Part shown: piece by piece, positions 34,004-41,140 of the stretch
How the letters are laid out: every line of letters starts with the position of its first letter
Position numbering within the stretch: the stretch's first letter is position 1
NCBI GenBank assembly: GCA_016711265.1
Contig: JADJTI010000004.1
Span: forward strand, 434,001 to 498,000
Length of the DNA stretch: 64,000 nucleotides
From: Austwickia sp.
GTDB lineage: Bacteria; Actinomycetota; Actinomycetes; Actinomycetales; Dermatophilaceae
Reading direction: 5' to 3'
Translations under genes and position numbers: made by a program
The notes under the pieces: generated by a model
Told to the model about the DNA's origin: nothing
Seen by the model: only the letters and a program-made list of their open reading frames with translations
Databases searched by the model: none

Positions 34004-35172
34004 CGCAGGGACTCCGCAGCCGCGGCGACGGTGACGCGCAGCCGCTCCGGGAGCGGCACATGACCGAGGTCGGCCAGGCCCTGCTGCACCGCGGACGAGA
34101 GGTAGTAGGACAGGAACGCCCGCACGCGGGCTCCCTGAGCAGGGTTGCGGTGGCGGCTGCAGACGATCAGGTAGGAGAACCCGATGATCGGGTAGGCGTC
34201 GGGCTCCCGGGTCGCGGCATCGACGGTGAGCGCCAGATCAGCGCTGGTGCGCGTGCGGGCGGCGGCGTTCACCGCCGTACTGACCGAAGCGCTGGTGAGT
34301 TCGACCGGGCCCGCGCCGTTGTCGATACGTGCCACCCTCAGCTGGGCGGCCCGGGCGTAGCTCCAGTCGACGTAGGTGATCCCGCCGTTCGCGTTCTGCA
34401 CACCGCGGACCACCCCGGCGGACTTTTCTCGCCCCGCACCGACGGGTCCCGGCCACCGTTGCGCCGGTACGGCGGTCCACCACGGCGCCGCTGCGCCGGC
34501 CAGGTAGGAGGTGAAGTTATGGGTGGTTCCGGACAGATCGGAGCGGAAGAACACCTTGATCGGGTCGGGCGGCAGCGATGTGCCGGGGTTGATGCGGCTG
34601 ATCGCGGGATCGTTCCACGTGGTCAACCGTCCGGAGAAGATGCCGGCGGTGACCTCGGGGGTCAGGACCAGGTCGTCGACGCCGTCGAGCCGGTAGGCCA
34701 GGGCCACGGGAACCGTGATCACCGGGACATTCCAGGCAGGCGCTGCGCAGGCGCGGGCTGCCTCGCCCGCCTCGCTGCGCGCGTCGGAGGAGCTGCCATC
34801 CAGCGGGGCATCAGCACCGGCGAAATCCACCTGCCGGGCGATGAACTGTCGCACGCCGGCCGCCGATCCGCTCCCGCTGTAGGAGACTTTGGCCTCGGGG
34901 CAGCCCCGCCGGTAGCCGGTGACCGTGTCCTCCAGGGCCGACTTCTGCGCCGATGAGCCCTCCCCCGTGAGTAGCCCCGTGAAGCACTCTGCCGGGGCAG
35001 CCGCCACGCCGGCTCGGCTGGTCGTGACCGTCCCGAGCGGCTCCCCCCCGGTGGTCTGCAGGCAGCCGGTCAGCCCCAGGACGGCCGCTGCGACCACGCC
35101 GACGAGGACACGAGGTCGCGGCAAAGGCAACCGTGGACTCCTCACGCTCAGGGGGCCGCGACGCGCGGCCAT
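34000..35172 (-). CDS. pstS: Phosphate-binding lipoprotein PstS
   Basis: Extracytoplasmic phosphate-binding protein (390 aa) anchored as a lipoprotein: basic N-region, core VLVGVVAAAVLGL, lipobox LTGC with Cys37. Phosphate-binding segments include GEGSSAQKSALED, SYSGSGSAAGVRQFI, DFAGADAPLD and RSDLSGTTHNFTSYL. Ends in a C-terminal helix. First gene of pstSCAB, with two PHO-box units about 100-117 bp upstream of the start, so it should be induced by RegX3 on phosphate starvation. Confidence 0.94.
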   Translation of the reverse strand: MAARRGPLSVRSPRLPLPRPRVLVGVVAAAVLGLTGCLQTTGGEPLGTVTTSRAGVAAAPAECFTGLLTGEGSSAQKSALEDTVTGYRRGCPEAKVSYSGSGSAAGVRQFIARQVDFAGADAPLDGSSSDARSEAGEAARACAAPAWNVPVITVPVALAYRLDGVDDLVLTPEVTAGIFSGRLTTWNDPAISRINPGTSLPPDPIKVFFRSDLSGTTHNFTSYLAGAAAPWWTAVPAQRWPGPVGAGREKSAGVVRGVQNANGGITYVDWSYARAAQLRVARIDNGAGPVELTSASVSTAVNAAARTRTSADLALTVDAATREPDAYPIIGFSYLIVCSRHRNPAQGARVRAFLSYYLSSAVQQGLADLGHVPLPERLRVTVAAAAESLR

Positions 35173-35271
35173 ACAGTGCGCCTCACCAGCAGGCGCCTCA
35201 CCATGTCACCGGTCGCCGGTGACCGCTGGAGCGCAGGCTAGGGACAGGTGGTGACGAGGCCGGGGTCACTC

Positions 35272-35289
35272 GGTGAACGACGGGTGAAC
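35272..35289 (-). promoter_or_regulatory. Two-unit PHO box upstream of pstS
   Basis: On the minus strand GTTCACC occurs at 35289-35283 and again at 35278-35272, exactly 11 bp apart. That is the direct-repeat unit of actinobacterial PhoP/RegX3 operators. It lies 100 bp upstream of the pstS start and just beyond the stop of the next gene upstream. Confidence 0.78.
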
Positions 35290-35308
35290 AGGTGTCTCAC
35301 GCGGCGCG

Positions 35309-36028
35309 TTAATGCAGGTCACCCCGGCGCCACAACGAGGCGCACGCGGTCAAATCGTCCGCGGTGCGCAACAACGCCGCCGCGCTGCGTCCCTGTCGGT
35401 CGGTGTTTCGCAGTTCGTCCCTGAGCTCGGGCCTGCCGCGTGTGCTCGATGTCGACACCGACGGCGAGACCGGCTGCAGCACCTGCTCCTTCGCAAGCAC
35501 GCCGGCGTCGTCACGGGCGGCGCGACCGGCCGCCACCACCCGACAGAAGGCCGCAGCCCGATCGAGTGCGACCGCGACGTCACCCTGGTATATCCCGCGC
35601 ACGATGGCGTCGGTGAGCTCCTGCAGTTCCTGCGGGCCGGGAGCCCCAGCGGCGCCAGCAACGACCGCCGCCACATCGGCGTACACCTGGCCGCCGCGAT
35701 AGTCGGTGCTGGCTCCCGCCGGGTCCCGTCGGACCCATTCCCGCAAGACGTACAGCCGCCACAACGCCCCCGGCAGGCTGCGCGCCGGGCGGTCAGCCCA
35801 GAGCCGAGCGACCGTGTCCAGCCCGATGTCATCGGTGATCGCCACCAGCCGTTCCGTCAGCTCGGGATCGGCTCGGAAGCGGCCCGTGCCGACGATCGCC
35901 GCCGCGGTGTCATGGGCGATCTGACTGATGAGCGCGGGGTCGAGGTGGCCGACGCCGAACTCGTCGAGGCTGGCCGGGTCGAGGATGGCCGGACGCCGGA
36001 ACCGGGGACGCGAGGGTTGATCGTTCAT
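35309..36028 (-). CDS. Hypothetical protein coupled to the TreZ-like gene
   Basis: 239 aa; I do not recognise it. Predicted mostly alpha-helical, with an N-terminal stretch RFRRPAILDPASLDEFGVGHLDP, a helical core (LWRLYVLREWVRRDP; YADVAAVVAGAAGAPGPQELQELTDAIVRG, split by prolines) and a polar C-terminus. No signal peptide or membrane segment. Its ATG overlaps the stop codon of the TreZ-like gene (ATGA), so it is translated from the same mRNA as treY and the TreZ-like protein. The shared transcript makes a role in the same trehalose/glycogen context likely but unproven. Confidence 0.7.
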   Translation of the reverse strand: MNDQPSRPRFRRPAILDPASLDEFGVGHLDPALISQIAHDTAAAIVGTGRFRADPELTERLVAITDDIGLDTVARLWADRPARSLPGALWRLYVLREWVRRDPAGASTDYRGGQVYADVAAVVAGAAGAPGPQELQELTDAIVRGIYQGDVAVALDRAAAFCRVVAAGRAARDDAGVLAKEQVLQPVSPSVSTSSTRGRPELRDELRNTDRQGRSAAALLRTADDLTACASLWRRGDLH

Positions 36029-37689
36029 GACGCACCGCCGCTGATGGAGGCCGGACCGATCACGGCGACGCCGTCGGGCGGCAGCTCCACCGTCCCCTGA
36101 TAGCTGACGGCGGTGGTGGGGTCCAGGGACAGGAGCACCACCTGCCGGTGGCTCGTGGGTAAGCCCAGGTCGACGACGGCCCGCGTCACGCCGAGGTTGA
36201 CGGCGATCCGGTGGCCACCCCGGTGAACGACGAAGACCCCCGGCTGCTCAGCGGCCCGGACGGCAACCTTCGACAGCGTGGGTTCGCGTAACTGCGGCCG
36301 GGCTGCGCGCAGTGCCAACAGCGCTCGGTACCAGGACCGAAGCCGGTGGGCCCGGGGGTCGGCGTCGTCGGCGGCATTGACCGGGGCGAAAGCCTGGCCT
36401 GGCCCGGTGAAGCCCCATTCCTCGCCCAGCATGAGCAGCGGCGTCGTCGCCGAGGTGAGCGCCAGCGCGACCATGACGCACCAGCGCCGGACCCCCAGCT
36501 GGTCAGGCTGCGGGGGCCGGGCACCGGGGGTGAGAAGTCCCGTGAGGAAACGCCACCCTGGCACCAGCTCGGGGTCCACGGGCCGGCCGTTGGTCCGGCC
36601 ATGGCGAGGCGAGAACGCGCCGGCGGTCCACAACGGGTCGCCCAACACCCTGGCCGCCATGCCCGCTGCCTGCTGGGGGTCTGCAAAGGCCAGGTCCCAC
36701 AGTCCGCGCCCGAGGTCGTCGACCAGCATGGCCGAGCATCCCAGACCGCCCTCGGACACCGGCTGCACGGTGCGCGAATCCGACCGGTCATCGTCGAGGA
36801 TCAGCCACCGCGGCCGTCCGGTCAGCTCGCCCAGCTCGGCCATCGTGGTGGCCAACTCCTCCACGAAGGTGATCGCCCGCCGATCCGCCAGCTCCCCGGC
36901 GTCCCGGAGCCGCAGGGCGTCCAGATCGAACTCGGTGACCAGGTCGAGCGCGGTGGCCAGCCAGAAGGCCCGGACATCGTCGCTACCCGGGCCGTCCAGG
37001 TTGGGCGCCCATCCGCTGTCGGTGTGCGGGGCGGCGTGGTAGTACGGCCCGAAGTGGTTCCAGGGGCTGCCGTCAGGGTTGCTACAGCTCATCACGAGAT
37101 CGACACCCACGCCGATGCCCCGGGAATGGCAGGCCGCCACGAGCGCACGCAGGCGGCGCGGCCCGCCGTACCCGCGGTCGATCACCCGAGGCGAGCGGAC
37201 GTCGTACCGCACGGGCTCGCGGTCCCCCGCCAGCGCCACTGGGCCCAGCAGGAGCAGGCTGACGCCCAGGTCAGCCAGATAGTCCAGCTGCTCTGAGACC
37301 GCGTCAAAGGTTGCCCGGGACGATCGGCGGGCAAGACCCAGGTCGTAGGCCACCACCCCCTCCGCGACCAGGCCCGGCCAGGACGGGTGGTCGGCGGTGG
37401 CCGCAGCGGCGCCGCTTCGGGCGGCGAGGACCCGCGCGAGGCCGGCGGGACCATCGGGCAACGCTCGCGCCGCGGGGTCAGCCAGCGCGTTCCCCCCGTC
37501 GATACAGAAGCCGTAGGCATCGCCGACCGCTGCCTCCACTGTGACCATCCACCAGCCACCCGGGCCGGCAGCCATCCGGTGGCGAACCCCCGCCAGGTCG
37601 AGATCGACGCCACGCTGCGCGTGCGGCGCCCAGACTTGGAAGTCCCGGGCGACCCGCCCGGCGGCGCCCGAGGCCTGCTCAGCGACCAT
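36025..37689 (-). CDS. TreZ-like protein lacking catalytic residues (probable pseudoenzyme)
   Basis: 554-aa GH13 protein resembling maltooligosyltrehalose trehalohydrolase over its length: N-terminal beta domain (FQVWAPHAQRG), barrel segments (FDAVSEQLDYLADLGVSLLL; YGGPRRLRALVAACHSRGI; PNLDGPGSDDVRAFW; TPLLMLGEEWGFTGPGQAF) and C-terminal beta domain. The catalytic positions are all altered. TreZ GLRLDA reads ALRLRD with Arg262 at the nucleophile; the acid/base Glu (LIAES) is Asp299 (LILDD); NHDQ near the third Asp reads RHGR with Gly364; DVVYNH reads DLVMSC. The fold seems kept, the hydrolase activity not. ATG 37689 overlaps treY by 11 bp. Confidence 0.8.
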   Translation of the reverse strand: MVAEQASGAAGRVARDFQVWAPHAQRGVDLDLAGVRHRMAAGPGGWWMVTVEAAVGDAYGFCIDGGNALADPAARALPDGPAGLARVLAARSGAAAATADHPSWPGLVAEGVVAYDLGLARRSSRATFDAVSEQLDYLADLGVSLLLLGPVALAGDREPVRYDVRSPRVIDRGYGGPRRLRALVAACHSRGIGVGVDLVMSCSNPDGSPWNHFGPYYHAAPHTDSGWAPNLDGPGSDDVRAFWLATALDLVTEFDLDALRLRDAGELADRRAITFVEELATTMAELGELTGRPRWLILDDDRSDSRTVQPVSEGGLGCSAMLVDDLGRGLWDLAFADPQQAAGMAARVLGDPLWTAGAFSPRHGRTNGRPVDPELVPGWRFLTGLLTPGARPPQPDQLGVRRWCVMVALALTSATTPLLMLGEEWGFTGPGQAFAPVNAADDADPRAHRLRSWYRALLALRAARPQLREPTLSKVAVRAAEQPGVFVVHRGGHRIAVNLGVTRAVVDLGLPTSHRQVVLLSLDPTTAVSYQGTVELPPDGVAVIGPASISGGAS

Positions 37690-40210
37690 CGCGTCCGCCC
37701 TGCGGCAGGTCGGAACGGACCAACACCGCGACCGGGCCGTGCGCCAGCAGTTCGGCGCATCCCCGGACCCCACCCTCGACCGGCAGGTCGGTCAGCACAT
37801 CGCGCCACGGGCCGGAGGGCAACTCGACGGTGTCGGCCCCCCAGCCGCCGCGCCGGGCGAGCGCGACCGGCGCCCTGGTGGCCGCGACCACGACCTCCGG
37901 CCGTTCCGCGCGGCCTCGGGCGAAGGCCACCAGGTGTTCCACGTCGGTGGCCAGCGGCGTGTACGACGACCGGTCGCCGAAGACTGCGGGGTGGTCGCGG
38001 CGGAGAGTCAGCAGCCGGTGGACGAGCAGCAGCTTTCGCCGGGACAGCGCCGAGGCGGGGTCATGACACCCGCTCCCGTCAGCGCCTTCTGAGGCCGCCG
38101 ACGGCAGCGGCTCTGCGGATTCGGCGAGCAACCGGGCTCGTTCGGCAAAGTCCACCGGTCGACGGTTGTCCGGGTCCACGAGGGAGCGTTCGAGCAGCTC
38201 GCAGCCCTGATAGATGTCGGGCACGCCGGGGAGCGTGAGCTGCAGGGCCTTCTGGGCGAGGGTGAGGGAGGCGATGGTGTCCTGGTGGACGTTCAGCGCG
38301 GTGGTGACGGCTTCGTGCAGTGGCCCGTCCACACGGTGGCTTTCGGCGAACTCGACGACCGCGCGCTCGTAGTCCTGCTCGGGCGCCCGCCAGGATGTCC
38401 GCTCCTTGCCCTCACGCAACGCCTTGACCAGGTACTCCCGTAAGCGGCCGGCCTCGATCGGCAGGACCCCCAGAAGGGTCTGCCAGACCAGGTGGGCGGC
38501 GACGGCGTCGACTCCGGCGGCATCGGCGGCGCGGGCTGCCACCTGCGCGCATTCCCGCCACGCCACCGGATCCCCCGCCACCGCGAGCAGCCGGGCCCGC
38601 ACGTCCTCGCTGCGCTTGGTGTCGTGGGTCGACAGGGCTACCAGGCCCTGTGGCCAGTGTGCCTGCTGGCGGGCGGCCCAGGCGTGCAGGATCGGGAGCG
38701 GCTGGGTCGAGAGCAGGTCGGGGTCGCCGCCGACCTCGTTCAACGCCACCAGCCGGTGGAAGCGATAGAAGGTGGTGTCCTCGATGCCCTTGGCCATCAC
38801 GGGACCCCAGGTTTGTTGCAGGCGGATGGCGAAATCGAGCGCTGCGGCGTCGGCAGCGCGGGCGTCGGCCGCCTCGTGAGCCGGGCCCTGCGGGAGCGGC
38901 TCCGTCAGCGCCAAGGCCAGCAGTGCGTCCAGCTCGGCGCCCAGCTCGGGTCGCTCGGCCAGGGCCTCGTGGTGCGCCCGCCGCAGGAGCCGTCGGGATT
39001 CCTCGGGGATCGGCTGGCCAGGCCGCACGTACGCGCGGTAGACCTCAGCGGCGGCCAGCAGCTCCACGGTCGCCTCGCGCACCCGGCCCGGCTCGAGATC
39101 CGGCCTGGCCTGAGACGCGGCGCGAGCCAGTCGGGCGGACTCGGGTTGAAAGGACTCCGCCAGGACCAGCCGCTTGCAGGTGCGTTCGGTCACCGACAGC
39201 GATGGTTCGCCACCGGCGTCCAGCCAGGTCCGATGAACAACGTCGACCGCGTCAGGAGTGACGTCGACCAGGGCCGCGGTGATGGCGCGCAGGGCGTCGT
39301 ACCCGGTGCTCCCCGCGGTCGGCCAGTCGGCCGGCAGCGGTTCGTCGCCGATGAGGATCTTCTCCACCCACAGCGGGGTTCCGGGACGCAGGGCGGCCCG
39401 GAGCCGGCGCAGGTAGGCCAGCGGGTCGGTCAGGCCGTCGGGGTGATCGATGCGAAACCCGTCGATGAGCCCTCGATGGTGCAGGTCCAGCAGGAGGGCG
39501 TGGGTCTGCTCGAAGACCGCCGGCTCCTCGACCCGCACCGCGATCAGCCGATCGACCTCGAAGAAGCGGCGGTAGGTGAGGACCTCGTCCTTGGTGCGCC
39601 AATCGGCGAGCAGGTAGTGCTGCTGCCCCAGGAGCTGGGCCCACCCGGCAGGCGTGAGCCTCGTGTCGCCCGCTGTCAGACCGGCCGGGGCGGTCCCCGG
39701 AGCCAGGGGGAAGACGTGCTCGTGGTAGCGCAGCACGGGCTCTGCCTCATGGAGCCCCAGGTGGAGGTCGCCGTCGGCGATCACGCGATCCAGCGGGCAG
39801 GCGAGCACGGGGATCCCGAGGCGACCGTGTCCGGCCTCCCAGTCGATGTCGAACCATGACGCGGTAGCCGCGCCCCGACCTTCGCGCAGCACCTGCCACA
39901 GCGGCCTGTTGACATATTCCGGTGCCACAAAGGCCATGTGGTTGGGAACGATGTCGACCACGATCCCCAACCCGTGCTGGCGGGCGGTGTCGACGAGGGC
40001 CTCGAATCCGCTCAGCCCACCCAGGCCGTGGGCGATGGCGGAGTGGTCGATGACGTCGTAGCCATGCAGCGATCCGCTGGCAGCCTGCAGGATCGGCGAC
40101 AGATACAGGTGGGAGGCCCCGAGTTCGGCGATGTAGGGAACCACCGCCTGGGCGTCGACGAAGGTGAACTCATGGTGCAACTGCAGCCGGTAGGTGCCGG
40201 TCAGCGCCAC
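37679..40210 (-). CDS. treY: Maltooligosyltrehalose synthase
   Basis: 843-aa GH13 enzyme that rearranges the reducing end of maltodextrins into a trehalose unit. Start GTG 40210 is one base after the deoC stop and gives the canonical N-terminus ALTGTYRLQLHHEFTF. Motifs are intact: DIVPNH (86-91), GFRIDHPDG with nucleophile Asp255, WVEKIL with acid/base Glu283 and STHDTKRSEDVRARL. Long C-terminal part LPGVPDIYQGCELLERSLVDPDNRRPVD is typical. The next gene, normally treZ, is the degenerate copy described above, so trehalose release would need another hydrolase. The reading frame extends upstream into deoC but lacks conserved sequence there. Confidence 0.93.
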   Translation of the reverse strand: MALTGTYRLQLHHEFTFVDAQAVVPYIAELGASHLYLSPILQAASGSLHGYDVIDHSAIAHGLGGLSGFEALVDTARQHGLGIVVDIVPNHMAFVAPEYVNRPLWQVLREGRGAATASWFDIDWEAGHGRLGIPVLACPLDRVIADGDLHLGLHEAEPVLRYHEHVFPLAPGTAPAGLTAGDTRLTPAGWAQLLGQQHYLLADWRTKDEVLTYRRFFEVDRLIAVRVEEPAVFEQTHALLLDLHHRGLIDGFRIDHPDGLTDPLAYLRRLRAALRPGTPLWVEKILIGDEPLPADWPTAGSTGYDALRAITAALVDVTPDAVDVVHRTWLDAGGEPSLSVTERTCKRLVLAESFQPESARLARAASQARPDLEPGRVREATVELLAAAEVYRAYVRPGQPIPEESRRLLRRAHHEALAERPELGAELDALLALALTEPLPQGPAHEAADARAADAAALDFAIRLQQTWGPVMAKGIEDTTFYRFHRLVALNEVGGDPDLLSTQPLPILHAWAARQQAHWPQGLVALSTHDTKRSEDVRARLLAVAGDPVAWRECAQVAARAADAAGVDAVAAHLVWQTLLGVLPIEAGRLREYLVKALREGKERTSWRAPEQDYERAVVEFAESHRVDGPLHEAVTTALNVHQDTIASLTLAQKALQLTLPGVPDIYQGCELLERSLVDPDNRRPVDFAERARLLAESAEPLPSAASEGADGSGCHDPASALSRRKLLLVHRLLTLRRDHPAVFGDRSSYTPLATDVEHLVAFARGRAERPEVVVAATRAPVALARRGGWGADTVELPSGPWRDVLTDLPVEGGVRGCAELLAHGPVAVLVRSDLPQGGRDGR

Positions 40211-40211
40211 C

Positions 40212-41006
40212 TCAGTACCCGCTGCCCTGGGCGTCGTCGCGGGCGTGAGCCAGGAGGTCAGCCGGATCGGCAGGTACGACGAGCGCCTCCTCTGCTTCCG
40301 CGGCGCGGGCCTCCTGCACGATCTGGGTGGAACTGGAGGTGCCCAGTCGGGTGGCGCCCACGGCCACCATCGCCAACGCCGCGGGAAGGTCGCGCACCCC
40401 ACCGGAGGCCTTGACCTGCACCCTGGGCGAGACGGTCCGACGCATCAGCGCCACATCAGGCAAGGTCGCCCCGCCGCCGGCGAACCCGGTGCTGGTCTTG
40501 ACGAAATCGGCGCCCGCCTGCTCGGCGGCCCGGCAGCCGGCCACGATGGCCGCGTCATCCAGCAAGGTGGTCTCCAGGATGACCTTGACCAGAGCACCGG
40601 CACTGCGGGCAACCTTGACCACGGAACCGATGTCATCGAAGACCGTGTCCAGGTCACCGCCCAGCAGTCGGCCGACATTGAGGACCATGTCGAGCTCGAC
40701 CGCGCCGTCTTCCAGCGCCGTGATCGACTCGGCGACCTTGCTGGCGGTCGAGGTGGTGCCGTGGGGGAAGCCGATGACCGTGCACACCCGGGTGTAGCGA
40801 CCCTGCAGGCGCCGAGCGGCGTCCGCCACATCGCTGGGGCGCACGCAGACGCTCCACACGTCGCAGGCCGCGACCTCCTCGATACCCTCGGCGACCTGGC
40901 GCGGCGTCAGATCCGGCTTGAGCAGCGCGTGGTCGATCAGATCCGCCACGTCCTGGGCGGTGAGAACAGCGCCGGGGGCGTACCGGCCGTCCGTGGTCGC
41001 GGTCAT
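40212..41006 (-). CDS. deoC: Deoxyribose-phosphate aldolase
   Basis: Class I aldolase (264 aa) cleaving 2-deoxyribose-5-phosphate in deoxynucleoside breakdown. Schiff-base Lys170 (DFVKTSTGF), second active-site Lys199 (VQVKASGG) and Asp106 (ELDMVLNVG) are present. LIDHALLKPDLT near residue 25 is the usual N-terminal motif. Cytosolic. It precedes treY by 1 bp in the same direction, so the two may share a transcript by position rather than pathway. Confidence 0.95.
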   Translation of the reverse strand: MTATTDGRYAPGAVLTAQDVADLIDHALLKPDLTPRQVAEGIEEVAACDVWSVCVRPSDVADAARRLQGRYTRVCTVIGFPHGTTSTASKVAESITALEDGAVELDMVLNVGRLLGGDLDTVFDDIGSVVKVARSAGALVKVILETTLLDDAAIVAGCRAAEQAGADFVKTSTGFAGGGATLPDVALMRRTVSPRVQVKASGGVRDLPAALAMVAVGATRLGTSSSTQIVQEARAAEAEEALVVPADPADLLAHARDDAQGSGY

Positions 41007-41036
41007 GCGTTCAGCGTAGGCCAGGACCGATGGCCG

Positions 41037-41140
41037 GGGTCACCGACCTCGACCGGCCGCCACCGTTGGGGAATTCGGTTCGCGAAACCGGCGTCAATTC
41101 CCCCATGATGTCGACTACACCCGGTCGAGGTCGGTGACCC
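41037..41140. repeat. Nested inverted repeats at the end of the DUF3516 helicase gene
   Basis: GGGTCACCGACCTCGACCGG (41037-41056) has a perfect 20-bp inverted copy at 41121-41140, which is the last codons of the helicase gene. Inside it are GGGGAATT (41068-41075) with AATTCCCC (41096-41103), and within that CGGTT-CGCGA-AACCG. The leftward helicase mRNA could form a three-tier stem that includes its own final codons and stop region. Probable terminator, though much larger than usual. Confidence 0.7.
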
